Shown here: piece after piece, positions 44,232 through 53,487 of the stretch
Layout of the letters: each line of letters begins with the position of its first letter
How positions within the stretch are numbered: position 1 is the stretch's first letter
NCBI GenBank assembly: GCA_964538915.1
Contig: CAZIFB010000001.1
Span: 186,001-250,000 of the forward strand
Length of the DNA stretch: 64,000 nt
Reading direction: 5' to 3'
DNA from: JAEUHQ01 sp964538915
GTDB taxonomy: Bacteria; Planctomycetota; UBA1135; UBA2386
Position numbers and translations under genes: made by a program
The notes under the pieces: model-generated
The model's input: only the letters and a program-made list of their open reading frames with translations
Told to the model about the DNA's origin: nothing
Databases searched by the model: none

Positions 44232-45341
44232 GTGAAGGCGGAGAGACCTTCGAGCGACGGTGCGTCCGCCGAGTTCGTGCTGCCGTCGTTCCGCGACCCG
44301 AGCCGTCTCGGTCCCGTCCGGCGCGTCCTGTTCTACGGCAAGAACATGTCGCGGACGCGTTGCACGGGTGCGCTCGTCGATGGATTGCGTCAGCACGGGG
44401 TCGAGGTGCGATGGCGCAACCTCGCGACGCTACGGCGGTGGTTCGGCGCCTCGATGTCGACCAAGATCGCTCGCGCCGAGTTTCGGCTCTTCAAGCCCGA
44501 TGTCGTGTTCGTCTTCTTCCGCGACCTGCCGCCGGTTCTCGCGTCCGAGTTCGGGCGCGATGCGCGGGTCGTGGTCTGGTGCGAAGAGGCCCTCGAGGTG
44601 CTCGACGGTTCGATCGTCGACTACTTCGCGCTCGCCGACCTCGTCTGCATGAGCAACCCGTCGCGGTTCGCTTGGCTGCGGGAGCGGGGCCTCGACAACA
44701 TGGCCTTCCTGATGAGCGGCTTCTCGCCGCGCTACCACGGCCCGGCGGCGCCGGCGGCTCCCGTGCGCGATGTCGCGTTCATCGGCGGACCGGGGCGGCG
44801 TGGTCAGCGTGCGGCGTTCCTGGCGGATATCAGCCGGCGGTTCTCGACGGACGTGTTCGGCCGCCACTGGGACCGCTGGAGCCATTTCCATCCGGAGCTG
44901 CGGGTGCACGCGCCCGTCGACAACCACGGCTACGCGAAGGTGTGCGCCACGTCGCGAATCGTGCTCGGGGTCAACGAGGTCAACGAAGACCTCTACTACT
45001 TCAGCAACCGCACGTTCCTCACGCTCGCTTGCGGCGCGTTCCACCTGACGCACTACGTGCCGCGACTCGAAGACGTCTTCCGCAACGAAGAGCACCTCGT
45101 GTGGTACCGCGACGAGGCCGAGGCGATCGAGAAGATCGAGCAGTGGCTGGGTCGTGAGTCCGATCGCGCCCGCATCGCGGCGGGTGGCCACGCCGAGGTG
45201 ATGCAGCATCACCAGTACTACCACCGCATCGCACGCATCCTGCAGTGGCTGCAGACCGGCCACCCGGGGAAGGAGCCGCTGGCTGCGGCGCTCGAAGAGG
45301 GAGCGCGTCGTTCCGTTCGCCATCCAGCGACCGGGTCGTGA
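44232..45341 (+). CDS. Glycosyltransferase with GT1_2-type (CgeB-like) C-terminus
   Basis: A 369-residue protein whose C-terminal part matches the Glyco_trans_1_2 / CgeB pattern: VLGVNEVNEDLYYFSNRTFLTLACGAFHLTHYVPRLEDVF, then EAIEKIEQWLG and a helical tail. The N-terminal part has RVLFYGKNMSRTRCTGALVDGLRQHG and an acidic VVWCEEALEVLDGS segment. GTG at 44232 was chosen because GGGAG lies 9 bases upstream; a TTG at 44205 is also in frame. The stop overlaps the CNNM/CBS gene start (GTGA). Confidence 0.8.
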   Translation: MKAERPSSDGASAEFVLPSFRDPSRLGPVRRVLFYGKNMSRTRCTGALVDGLRQHGVEVRWRNLATLRRWFGASMSTKIARAEFRLFKPDVVFVFFRDLPPVLASEFGRDARVVVWCEEALEVLDGSIVDYFALADLVCMSNPSRFAWLRERGLDNMAFLMSGFSPRYHGPAAPAAPVRDVAFIGGPGRRGQRAAFLADISRRFSTDVFGRHWDRWSHFHPELRVHAPVDNHGYAKVCATSRIVLGVNEVNEDLYYFSNRTFLTLACGAFHLTHYVPRLEDVFRNEEHLVWYRDEAEAIEKIEQWLGRESDRARIAAGGHAEVMQHHQYYHRIARILQWLQTGHPGKEPLAAALEEGARRSVRHPATGS

Positions 45342-46630
45342 TCGACGTCCTGGTCCTGGTGGCGCTCGTCGCCGCTGGCGGCGTCCTCGCCGGTGCGGAG
45401 ATGGCGATCGTCACGGCTCGTCGGGGTCGCCTCGAGCAGAGAGCCGAAGAGGGGAGTGCGCGGGCACGGGCCGCGCTGCAACTGCGCCGCCATCCGGAAC
45501 GCTTTCTCGCGTCGGTGCAGGTCGGGATCACCTTGCTCGGCGCGATCTCGAGCGTCTTCGGCGCGCAGCGTTTTGCGCCGCCGCTCGAAGCGGTCCTGCG
45601 CGATGTCGGCTGCGGCGGCGCGTCGGCGGAGATCGCGTTCGCCGTGGTGGTGGTGGCGCTCACGTATCTGGCGGTCGTCTTCGGCGAACTGGTGCCGAAG
45701 TCGCTCGCGCTGCGGTTCGCCGACCGTTACGCGCTGTGGGTCGCGCGCCCGATGGTGCTGTTCGGGTGGATCGTGCAGCCGCTGGCGTGGCTGCTCACGG
45801 CCAGCTCCAACCTGGTGCTTCGGCTGTTCCGCGATCGCACCAACTTCGTCGAAGGCAAGCTGAGCCGCGAGGATCTCGTTCACGTCGTCGAGGAGGCGTC
45901 GAGCCAAGGTGGTATCGATGCGGCGACGGGCCGCCTGATGTCGCGAGCGATCGAGTTCTCCCAGCTGCGTGTGCAGGACATCATGGTTCCCCGCCGCTTC
46001 GTCGTGGCGGTGCCGCACGACGCCGGGGACGCCGCACTGCGGCACGCCCTTCTCGAGAAGGGCCATCGCCGGGTCCCCGTGCAGGAAGGGTCGATCGACC
46101 ACATCGTGGGCTACGTGCTGCGCGAAGACGTGCTCGCCTGTCTGTGGGACGGTCGCGCGCCGGACGTCGCTTCCCTGCGGCGCGAGCCCTTCTTCGTCCC
46201 GGAGGTGATGCCCGCCGAGCGGGTGCTGCGCGAGCTGCAGTCCCGCAAGCTGCACCTCGCGATCGTCGTCGACGAGCACGGTGGTACGGCCGGCCTCGTG
46301 ACGATCGAAGACCTGCTGGAGGAGCTCGTCGGCGAGATCTTCCACGAGCGCGACGAACACGCGCCCCCGATCGTCCAGGAGGCGCCCGGGACGTGGCGCC
46401 TCCTCGGCAGCGTGCCGATTCGCGACGTCTGGCACGAGCTGCGGGTCGAACTGCCCGAGGTCGGCGAAGGGCGCACACTCAGCGGTCTGCTCGTCGCGAC
46501 CGCGGGCGATCGCGTGCCCAACGCCGGGGAGCGCTTCGTGCTTGCGACCGGAGTCGAGGTGGAGGTCCTCGAGAGTTCTGCACGGCGCGTTCGCGTCGTG
46601 CGCCTGCGGGTGTCCGGCACCGGATCCTGA
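45338..46630 (+). CDS. CNNM/CBS-domain transporter-associated protein (HlyC/CorC family)
   Basis: A 430-residue protein: an N-terminal CNNM membrane domain (about residues 1-180 with three to four hydrophobic segments and VFGELVPKSLALRFADRYAL), two CBS domains (VQDIMVPRRFVVAVPHDAG, VLRELQSRKLHLAIVVDEHGGTAGLVTIEDLLEELVGEI) and a C-terminal CorC/HlyC domain. Family members take part in Mg2+ or other cation export. It is coupled to the preceding glycosyltransferase by a GTGA overlap. A second member of the family is at 49.9 kb. Confidence 0.9.
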   Translation: MIDVLVLVALVAAGGVLAGAEMAIVTARRGRLEQRAEEGSARARAALQLRRHPERFLASVQVGITLLGAISSVFGAQRFAPPLEAVLRDVGCGGASAEIAFAVVVVALTYLAVVFGELVPKSLALRFADRYALWVARPMVLFGWIVQPLAWLLTASSNLVLRLFRDRTNFVEGKLSREDLVHVVEEASSQGGIDAATGRLMSRAIEFSQLRVQDIMVPRRFVVAVPHDAGDAALRHALLEKGHRRVPVQEGSIDHIVGYVLREDVLACLWDGRAPDVASLRREPFFVPEVMPAERVLRELQSRKLHLAIVVDEHGGTAGLVTIEDLLEELVGEIFHERDEHAPPIVQEAPGTWRLLGSVPIRDVWHELRVELPEVGEGRTLSGLLVATAGDRVPNAGERFVLATGVEVEVLESSARRVRVVRLRVSGTGS

Positions 46631-46703
46631 CTTCGCGGATGGACCCTGCACGCGCGCGTCGTGTGGAGGCGACGCGCGGATGCGCCGGCAGTAGCATGCG
46701 GCG

Positions 46704-47528
46704 ATGAACCGACTGCTCTGCATCCCGCTCTTTGCGTTCGCGCTCGCTCTGCCGGCACAGCACGGCGGCGACGCCAAGAAGCCCCAGGATCCGCCGAAGG
46801 CGGGCAAGGGCGCCGACAAGAAGGAGTCCGAGAAGCCCGATCCTGCGCTCGCGAAGGATCCGGCGATCACCCAGATCGACAAGTTCATCGCGAAGAATGG
46901 CGTGAGCAAGAAGGACGAGGGATGGCGCACGCACCTGCCGCAGCCGTCGCTCGTGCCGTACGACCCGAAGACCGAGTACTTCTGGAACGTCGAGACGAAC
47001 AAGGGCCTGCTCGTCGTGAAGCTCTTCCCCGACACGGCGCCGATGCACGTGACGGTCGGCATCTACCTCTCGCGCCTCGGCTTCTACGACGGCCTGAAGT
47101 TCCACCGCGTGCTGAAGGGCTTCATGGCGCAGGGCGGCTGTCCGAACGGCAACGGCAGCGGTGGTCCCGGTTTCCAGATCGACGGCGAGTTCTACGGCAA
47201 CCGCCAGCACGACAAGCCGGGCATGCTCAGTACCGCGAACACGGGCTTGCCGAAGACGGACGGCTCGCAGTTCTTCCTCACGTTCGTGCCGACGCCGCAC
47301 CTCGACGGCAAGCACACGCTCTGGGGCGAAGTGGTCGAAGGATTGGACGTGTTGAAGGCGATCGAAGCGGAGGGGCTCGCGCCCGAGGAGGACGGCAAGG
47401 CGATGGCGAACCCGCCGTCGATCACGCGAACGTGGATCACGATCAAGAAGGAGGCGCCGAAGGCGAAGGCGAAGCCCGGCGAAGCACCGCCCGCCGAGAG
47501 TCCGAAGGGCGACAAGTCGAAGGGCTGA
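46704..47528 (+). CDS. Cyclophilin-type peptidylprolyl isomerase, secreted
   Basis: A 274-residue protein with a signal peptide (NRLLCIPLFAFALALPAQ), a charged Lys/Pro-rich linker (about residues 20-80) and a cyclophilin domain. Core motifs are KGLLVVKLFPDTAPMHV, FYDGLKFHRVLKGFMAQGGCPNGNGSGGPGF and SQFFLTFVPTPHLDGKHTLWGEV. Arg and Phe of FHRV and the FFLT stretch are the usual active-site residues. It catalyses cis-trans isomerisation of prolyl bonds in envelope protein folding. The Lys/Ala/Pro-rich C-terminal tail is low-complexity. Confidence 0.93.
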   Translation: MNRLLCIPLFAFALALPAQHGGDAKKPQDPPKAGKGADKKESEKPDPALAKDPAITQIDKFIAKNGVSKKDEGWRTHLPQPSLVPYDPKTEYFWNVETNKGLLVVKLFPDTAPMHVTVGIYLSRLGFYDGLKFHRVLKGFMAQGGCPNGNGSGGPGFQIDGEFYGNRQHDKPGMLSTANTGLPKTDGSQFFLTFVPTPHLDGKHTLWGEVVEGLDVLKAIEAEGLAPEEDGKAMANPPSITRTWITIKKEAPKAKAKPGEAPPAESPKGDKSKG

Positions 47529-47588
47529 TCGCGGCGCCGGATCCACGCCGTCTGCGGTAGCGGGCGGGGCGGCCTTGCCAGGAGACGG

Positions 47589-47684
47589 CGCAGCGGGGCT
47601 GGCGGTGCTGGCTCGGTCGAAGTGTTTCCCCGCGTTGCGACGGCTCCCGTGAGAGCCTGATCCGCGCCGCCGTGCGGGCGGGGC
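47589..47684 (-). repeat. Diverged solitary relative of the 111-bp repeat, inverted
   Basis: Read on the minus strand, this intergenic stretch matches the 111-bp unit at 16.7-17.0 kb over about 95 bases. Shared blocks include GCCCCGCCCG, CGCAACGCGGGGAAA and CCCCGCTGCG in the same order with about 25% difference by eye. It lies between the cyclophilin and lptE genes. The surrounding 160 bases contain no gene. It shows that the element is dispersed in the genome. Confidence 0.7.
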
Positions 47685-47687
47685 GGA

Positions 47688-48173
47688 TCAGAAATCGCTT
47701 TCGAGCGCGAGGGCGATCTTGCGGGCGAGGTCGTCGACGAGTTCGCCGCGCGCGCTCGTGAGGTCCTCGCCGATCGGAGTGCGGAACTCCGTCCGGTCGA
47801 GCAGGGTGCGTTCCAGCAGCACGGAGCCGTCGCGACGCACGACCTTCATCGTCACCGCCGATTCGAGCGCACCTTCCCGCACGGGGTCGGACCTGCCGCC
47901 CGTCACGAGCGTGCGTTCACGCGCGTCCGTGATGACGACGCGAACGACGGCGTCCGCGTCGCGGCGGTCGGCGAGCCGCAGGTCGGTGCTGACCGGCAGT
48001 TCGCGCGACAGCGCTCGGCTCAGTTCCGCCTCGAGTCGCTGGCGGTACGTTTCGTTGCCCACGACGTCGAGGGCGACGCTGCGCACGCCGACACGATCGA
48101 GTCCCGTCCCGAACGTGTAGCCGCACGCCGCCGACGCGAGCGCGAGCAGGACGATGGCGGAGGGCGTTCGCAT
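47688..48173 (-). CDS. lptE: LptE family lipopolysaccharide-assembly lipoprotein
   Basis: A 161-residue lipoprotein (RTPSAIVLLALASAACGYTF, Cys17 lipidated). LptE plugs the LptD barrel in the outer membrane and helps place lipopolysaccharide at the surface. The CGYTFG start followed by a DRVGVRSVALDVVGNETYRQRLEAELSRAL block is typical of the family. It is the last gene of the minus-strand operon, 3 bases after the BamD-like gene. This supports a lipopolysaccharide-bearing outer membrane in this organism. Confidence 0.88.
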   Translation of the reverse strand: MRTPSAIVLLALASAACGYTFGTGLDRVGVRSVALDVVGNETYRQRLEAELSRALSRELPVSTDLRLADRRDADAVVRVVITDARERTLVTGGRSDPVREGALESAVTMKVVRRDGSVLLERTLLDRTEFRTPIGEDLTSARGELVDDLARKIALALESDF

Positions 48174-48176
48174 TGA

Positions 48177-49112
48177 TCAGCGTCCGGGCGGAGCGGCGCC
48201 AGTGTCCTCGGCGCGGAACTCGGCGAGCTCCGACAAGGCCTCGGTGTGCAGCGACGTGTTCTCGAAATCGCGGCCGGCGGCGACCTCGAGGTGGTAGCGA
48301 CGCCCCTGGCGGTTGCCGACGCGGCGATAGAACGCCGCGATCTGCAGGTGCCTCTTCGCTTGCCAGTCCATCAGCAGGGCCAGCGCTTCGCGGGCCTTCG
48401 TCACGAGATCCGGGTTCTCGGTGGTCTCGGCGAGGAAGTCGCGCAGTTCCCGGGCGGCGTGCCCCATCTTGTCGAGGTCGTAGTCCGGGCCCTGCAGGCT
48501 CTCGAAGAGGCTCATCGCGAAGCGGAAGCGCGCGTACTTCACCCACTCGCTGTCCGGTCGCTCCTTCATCAGCTGGCGGAAGCGGTCCTGGGCCACCACG
48601 AAGTCGCGGTCTTCGTACGCCATGTCCCCGAGCAGCCGAAGCGCGTCGGCGAGACGAGGCGTGTCCGGGTGTCGTGTGATGAGGTGCTCGAGCACGGTCC
48701 TGGCCGCGACCCGATCCGACCAGAAGAAGAGGAAGCCGCCGTCGCTCGCAGCGAGCGTCTTGCCGATCTCCCACACCATCTCGACGACGGTCGGCCGCAG
48801 CTCGCTGTGAGGATGGAGGTCGGGGAACTTCTCGAGCACGAGGAAGCCGTCCCAGGGCTCGCCGAGGGCGACGAGCGCGGTCGCTCTGGCGACGTCGCGG
48901 CGGTCGCGCAGGCGCTTGGGGCAGGCGTCGCCCGCGATGCGTTCGAGCACTGCCTGCGCCTCCGCCATCGCACCGTTGCGCACGAGGGCCTCGGCGTTCG
49001 TCAGGTGGCGCTCCGCGTCCGGCAACGGGCTCGACTGGCTCGCGCACGCAGCCAACGCCGCACACACGAGCGGCAACGCCAGGGACCGCCTGCCAGTGAC
49101 CATCGCGAGCAT
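48177..49112 (-). CDS. bamD: BamD-like outer-membrane assembly TPR lipoprotein
   Basis: A 311-residue lipoprotein with signal VTGRRSLALPLVCAALAACAS and a helical-repeat body. The strongest BamD/YfiO-like section is HLITRHPDTPRLADALRLLGDMAYEDRDFVVAQDRFRQLMKERPDSEW, followed by ARFRFAMSLFESLQGPDYDLDKMGHAARELRDFL, which matches the BamD repeat pattern. BamD is part of the beta-barrel assembly machinery. ATG at 49112 and at 49103 are both in frame. The N-terminal third is longer than in classical BamD, so it may be a BamD-like paralogue. Confidence 0.72.
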   Translation of the reverse strand: MLAMVTGRRSLALPLVCAALAACASQSSPLPDAERHLTNAEALVRNGAMAEAQAVLERIAGDACPKRLRDRRDVARATALVALGEPWDGFLVLEKFPDLHPHSELRPTVVEMVWEIGKTLAASDGGFLFFWSDRVAARTVLEHLITRHPDTPRLADALRLLGDMAYEDRDFVVAQDRFRQLMKERPDSEWVKYARFRFAMSLFESLQGPDYDLDKMGHAARELRDFLAETTENPDLVTKAREALALLMDWQAKRHLQIAAFYRRVGNRQGRRYHLEVAAGRDFENTSLHTEALSELAEFRAEDTGAAPPGR

Positions 49113-49156
49113 GTTGGGGGTAGCGAGCGTTCGTCGCGAGAGGTTTCCGCGGCTCG

Positions 49157-49939
49157 TCAGCAGCGCTCGAACAGGAGAGCCCGCAGGCGGGAGCGCTGGT
49201 CGGTCGCCGCCGCGAACCAGCTCGCCAGCAGGGGTGCGACGACGCGCGCCGGCACGGGTGGGACGATTGCCGGCAGCTGGCGGCCCGGTGTGCGTCGCAA
49301 TGTGCGCAGCAGAGCCAGCACTTCGCCGCCCACCGCGAGTCGCGGCAACGCGGCGTGCGTGCGGCACACGAGGCCCGGCTCGTGCTCGTTGCGGAAGGCC
49401 CCTCCCGTGAGCGGGGCATCGCACGCGGTGCAGCGGTCGAGGTCGGGCAGTGCGCCGAGCCCTTCGAGATGGCGAAGTTCGAGACCGAGTACGACCTGGC
49501 CGATCGCCGCCGGCGGACATCGTTCGATGAGGGCGAGTCCGCCGACCAGGAGGTCGAACACGTCCGGCGCCGGTCGGGCGTCGGGCATCGCGAAGTCGCA
49601 CAGCTGGGCTACGTGGCTCGCTGCGAGGAAGCGGAGTGGCTCTCGGAGGGCGCGTCGTTCGTGCATCGCCTCCGCACGCAGGAGCAGGCGCAGACCGCCG
49701 CGGTCCGCGCTGAACGTCGCCCTCACCTCGTTCAGGAAGTCGATCTTGCCGAGGAACCCAGAGTCGGGCCGATGCGCACCCTTCGCGAGGCCGGTCATCC
49801 GACCGTGGTCGCGCGTGAGGCAGGTCACGATGCGGCTGCTCTCGCGGAAATCGCTGCGGCGGATGACGACCCCGTGCACCGTGGTCGCGGCGCGCCGGTC
49901 GGCGCGGCCCCTGACGCGGCCCTCGGCCGCCTCGGTCAC
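49157..49939 (-). CDS. recO: DNA repair protein RecO
   Basis: A 260-residue RecO: an N-terminal OB-fold (TVHGVVIRRSDFRESSRIVTCLTRDHGRMTGLAKGAHR), a helical middle and a zinc-binding module with CTAC and a downstream CxxH pair (GLVCRTHA). RecO loads RecA onto SSB-coated single-stranded DNA together with RecR. The GTG start at 49939 overlaps the stop of the CBS gene (GTGA). Pairing of recO with a corC-like gene is common in bacterial genomes. Confidence 0.93.
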   Translation of the reverse strand: MTEAAEGRVRGRADRRAATTVHGVVIRRSDFRESSRIVTCLTRDHGRMTGLAKGAHRPDSGFLGKIDFLNEVRATFSADRGGLRLLLRAEAMHERRALREPLRFLAASHVAQLCDFAMPDARPAPDVFDLLVGGLALIERCPPAAIGQVVLGLELRHLEGLGALPDLDRCTACDAPLTGGAFRNEHEPGLVCRTHAALPRLAVGGEVLALLRTLRRTPGRQLPAIVPPVPARVVAPLLASWFAAATDQRSRLRALLFERC

Positions 49940-51315
49940 TGCGCGTCCTCTGCCGACGCAGGGGCGAGAACGGTCGCGCGCAGACGCTGGATGCGCCGTT
50001 CGTCGGCGGCGAGCACGCGGAACTCGACTCCCTCGATCGCGACCGTCTCCCCGACCGTGGGGATGTGGTTGCACTTGGTGATCACCATGCCGGCCACGGT
50101 CTCCCAGTCGCCGTCCTCCGGCAGCCTGGAATCGAGCATCTGGTTCAGCTCGGCCACGGTCGTCCGCGCCGGAACGTCCAGCACTCGTCCTGCCTCGACC
50201 ACTTCGATCTGTTCGTCGCGCGGCTGGGCGATCGGCGGGTTGTCGTACTCGTCGGCGATGTCGCCGACGATCGCCTCGATGAGATCCTCGACGGTCACGA
50301 GCCCGGCGGTGGTCCCGTACTCGTCGAGCACGATCGCCATGTGCTGGTTGCCGGCCTGGAAGCGCCGCAGGAGCTGCGCTGCCCCCATGGTCTCCGGCAC
50401 GAACAGCGGGTCGCGCATCATCGTCCGGACCTGCGTGCCCTCGAGGGTTGCGTCGTCCGCCTGCAGCAGGCGGAGGGCGTCCTTCGCGTAGAACACTCCG
50501 ACGACGACATCGATTCGATCGCGATACACCGGATAGCGGGAGAAACCGTCCTCCTGCGCCTTCTGGACCGCCGCCTTCAGCGGCAGCGATTCGGGTACCC
50601 CGACGATGTCCGCGCGCGGCGTCATCAGTGTCGAGACCTGGAGATCCTTCAGGCCCACGATGTTTCCGATCCAGGTTCGTTCGTCGTGGGCGAGTGAGTC
50701 TTCGGTCACCGAATCCTCGACGGCGGCGATGACCTGCTTCTGCACGTCTGCCGTGTCGGGCCGTCCCTTCCGGCCGAGGCGCAGGGCCGCGAGGCACCCC
50801 CGGGTCGCGAGCAGGAGGGGGACGACCAGCGGCCAGCGCAGGACGAACCAGCCGGCGCGGACCGCGGGCAGGACCGACACCAGGGTCCGTTCGGCGCGGA
50901 CCTGCGCGATCGCGAACGGCAGGCATCCCGCGAACAGCAGCATGCAGGCGACGAAGGCGGCGGTGGCGTACGGCTGCAGGTCCGGATCGGTTGCGCGCAG
51001 GATCGCCCACAGGCCGAGCACCCAGCCGGCCGCGATGTAGGTCGTTGCGACCGTCAGGTATTCCGTGTCGCGGGCATCGATCTCGGCGGCCAGGGGTTCA
51101 CGGTCCGGCCGGCGCGCCTCTTCGAGTTCCTGGTCGAGGCGGGACGGCGAGTAGCCGATCAGGCACGCGGCGGCGAGGGAGCCGAAGGCGGCGAGTCCGA
51201 CCGCGGCGGCGGCCAGCGTCGTCGGCGCCAGGTGGACGACTTCGCGCAGGACGGCTGGGAAAGGGTCCTCGGCGCTGGCGCCGAGGAAGGAGGCCTCGAG
51301 GGCTATGGGGGTCAC
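49936..51315 (-). CDS. CNNM/CBS-domain protein, CorC/YbeX-like
   Basis: A 459-residue protein with an N-terminal membrane domain (about four hydrophobic segments up to residue 165), then paired CBS domains (VSTLMTPRADIVGVPESLP, AGNQHMAIVLDEYGTTAGLVTVEDLIEAIVGDIADEY) and a C-terminal CorC domain (VAELNQMLDSRLPEDGDWETVAGMVITK). It belongs to the hemolysin C/CorC family linked to magnesium or cation efflux. GTG at 51315 is chosen; a TTG at 51321 is in frame. It begins the operon with recO, bamD-like and lptE. Confidence 0.9.
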   Translation of the reverse strand: MTPIALEASFLGASAEDPFPAVLREVVHLAPTTLAAAAVGLAAFGSLAAACLIGYSPSRLDQELEEARRPDREPLAAEIDARDTEYLTVATTYIAAGWVLGLWAILRATDPDLQPYATAAFVACMLLFAGCLPFAIAQVRAERTLVSVLPAVRAGWFVLRWPLVVPLLLATRGCLAALRLGRKGRPDTADVQKQVIAAVEDSVTEDSLAHDERTWIGNIVGLKDLQVSTLMTPRADIVGVPESLPLKAAVQKAQEDGFSRYPVYRDRIDVVVGVFYAKDALRLLQADDATLEGTQVRTMMRDPLFVPETMGAAQLLRRFQAGNQHMAIVLDEYGTTAGLVTVEDLIEAIVGDIADEYDNPPIAQPRDEQIEVVEAGRVLDVPARTTVAELNQMLDSRLPEDGDWETVAGMVITKCNHIPTVGETVAIEGVEFRVLAADERRIQRLRATVLAPASAEDAQ

Positions 51316-51402
51316 GGGCAAGAGGGGAGGAGCATACTCGTGCGCTCGCCGCAGACCGACGGGTTCGTTCCGGGTGCGGTAAGCGGCGGTGCCGTCGGAT
51401 GT

Positions 51403-53265
51403 TCAGGCCGGTCCGCGGACTTCGTCGGGCTGCTCCACGTCGACCGAGAACCGGTTGCGGCCGGAGTCCTTGCTCGCGTACAGGGCGTGGTCGGCTCTCT
51501 GCAGGATGGTTTCCGCCGTGTCCCCCTTCCGGAATGCGGTCAGGCCGATCGAGATCGTGACCGGGAGCTGGATGTCCACGCCCCGGCTCTGAACCGCGGT
51601 GAACAGGCGGGTCGCCAGCACGGTCGCATCGTCCGGGTTGGTGTCCGGCAGGACCACGAGGAACTCTTCGCCGCCGAAGCGGCAGCAGGTGTCGCTCTTG
51701 CGGAGGGTCTGACGCAGAACGTCTGCAGTCGCGCGCAGGGCCAGGTCGCCCTGCAAGTGCCCGTGGGCGTCGTTCAGTTGCTTGAAGTGGTCCAGGTCGC
51801 ACATGAGGACCGTCAACGGTTCGTCGGTGCGGCCGGCGCGGCGGATCTCCTGCTCGAGCGCCACGAGTCCCATGCGCCGGTTGTAGAGGCGCGTCAGTGA
51901 GTCGGTCAGAGCGAACTTCTGGGCCCGCTGGCGGCGCCGGCGCAGGAGCAGGTTGTCGATCAGCAACGACCCGGTCAAACCGAGAGTCGAAGCCATCGGT
52001 GTGTCCCGATCGTTCCGGATGGGAAGGCACGACAGGGACCGGTCGAGCAGGAGGAACGCCGGCACCGCGAAGCCGCGGTTCAGAGGCACCGCGAGCACTT
52101 CGTCGGCCGACAACACGGCGAGCAATCCGTGGTGCTGCCCGATCTTCGCGTCGATTCGCACCGGCCGTTCCTCGCGCAGCGCCGTCTGCAGGCAGGCGAT
52201 CTCGTCGGTCGTCGGGAACAGCTTCGAAACCGCCATCCGGCGCGCGCTCGAGTCGGCCTTGCTCCGCACGAGCAGGTTGCCGCTCGACGGGTCCCACTTG
52301 ACGTAGAAGGCGCGGTCGTAGCCGCCGAAGCGAACAGCGGCTGCGGTGATGGCGGTGACGATTCCGCGGTAGGTCTCCGACCGCGCGCAGCCGAGCACGC
52401 TGAGGACGACGTCGTCGAGGCTCCCGTTGCGCTTGCCCGTGTTCAGGTGGAACGAGGGGTCCCCGTCCATGTCGACGTCCGGCATCGTCGGGTCGAGCCC
52501 GAACGTGCGCAGTGCGCCCTCGACCTGTCGCCGCAACCGCTGGGCGGCGATGAGATCGCTCTTCTCCGCGGCGGCGAGCACCGCACCGTCGGCATCCGCC
52601 CCGAACTGGTCGGTCGGGTGGCCGAAGTCGGCCAGTTCGGCCAGGATCTCGGCACCGCAGATCAGCGTTGCCGCGTCGCTCGCTGGCGGGGTCCGTGCAC
52701 CGTGGTCGCGGCCTGCGATCGTGCGGACGAGCGTGACCAGGTTGGCCGGCAGTTGCCAGTGATCGACCCAGCCACGGGCCGCTGCCGCGTTCGTCGACGG
52801 TCCATTCTCCTGGTCGAGCAGCATCAGCCACTCGGGCAGGTCGTGCAGCAGTCCGAGCAGGTAGGCTTCTTCGGGGTCCAGGAGACCCGAATGCGCTGCG
52901 AGATCCTGCGCCGCGACCGCGGTTGCGATCGAGTGCATCCAGAGGCGGCGAACGTTGGTCGTTCCGGCGACGCCGATGGTGGGTGTGTCGAGCAGCCGGC
53001 GCGAAAGCGCGGGGCCGAGCGTCTCCACGATTCGTCGCACGCTCCACCCCGACGCGCGCTCCCCGAAGACCGGCGCGCACGCGGCCCGTAGGCCGCGCAC
53101 GACGGCGAGAGGGTCCAGTTGCAGGATGCGGACGAGTTCTTCCTGGCCGACCCGCATGTCGCGCAGCACGCGCCAGAGGCGCCGCTGGAGGTCGCGGATG
53201 GCGAGGACCGAGGGCAGGCTGCCGACCGGGTTCGACAGACAGGGGATGGCGGAATCGGCGGTCAC
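51403..53265 (-). CDS. HDOD-GGDEF diguanylate cyclase
   Basis: A 620-residue signalling protein. The N-terminal half is an HDOD domain (LWMHSIATAVAAQDLAAHSGLLDPEEAYLLGLLHDLPEW with the HD-like motif). A middle GAF-like region follows (RFGGYDRAFYVKWDPSSGNL, PVRIDAKIGQHHGLLAVLSADEVLAVPL). The C-terminal GGDEF domain has LTDSLTRLYNRRMGL and the intact signature RFGGEEFLVVLPDT, so it should make cyclic di-GMP. GTG at 53265 was taken as the start: the preceding 44 codons are not HDOD-like. A shorter start cannot be excluded. Confidence 0.88.
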   Translation of the reverse strand: MTADSAIPCLSNPVGSLPSVLAIRDLQRRLWRVLRDMRVGQEELVRILQLDPLAVVRGLRAACAPVFGERASGWSVRRIVETLGPALSRRLLDTPTIGVAGTTNVRRLWMHSIATAVAAQDLAAHSGLLDPEEAYLLGLLHDLPEWLMLLDQENGPSTNAAAARGWVDHWQLPANLVTLVRTIAGRDHGARTPPASDAATLICGAEILAELADFGHPTDQFGADADGAVLAAAEKSDLIAAQRLRRQVEGALRTFGLDPTMPDVDMDGDPSFHLNTGKRNGSLDDVVLSVLGCARSETYRGIVTAITAAAVRFGGYDRAFYVKWDPSSGNLLVRSKADSSARRMAVSKLFPTTDEIACLQTALREERPVRIDAKIGQHHGLLAVLSADEVLAVPLNRGFAVPAFLLLDRSLSCLPIRNDRDTPMASTLGLTGSLLIDNLLLRRRRQRAQKFALTDSLTRLYNRRMGLVALEQEIRRAGRTDEPLTVLMCDLDHFKQLNDAHGHLQGDLALRATADVLRQTLRKSDTCCRFGGEEFLVVLPDTNPDDATVLATRLFTAVQSRGVDIQLPVTISIGLTAFRKGDTAETILQRADHALYASKDSGRNRFSVDVEQPDEVRGPA

Positions 53266-53487
53266 GGTGTGCGGCTTCTCTCCTTGTTCGGCTCCGCACG
53301 AGCGGTTGCTCAAGGCCGCGCAGGGCCGAACCGGGACGGTGGTCGCCGTCCCCCTCCCCGCAGTCTTCCTCCGGTGCCTGCAACACGCCGTTACCAACGT
53401 TCAGACAATGGTTTGCGGTAGGCAATCCGCCCCCGCCCAGGGATTTTTCGCCAACCCTGGCCCGGCCTTCGCATTGCCGCCGGCGCC

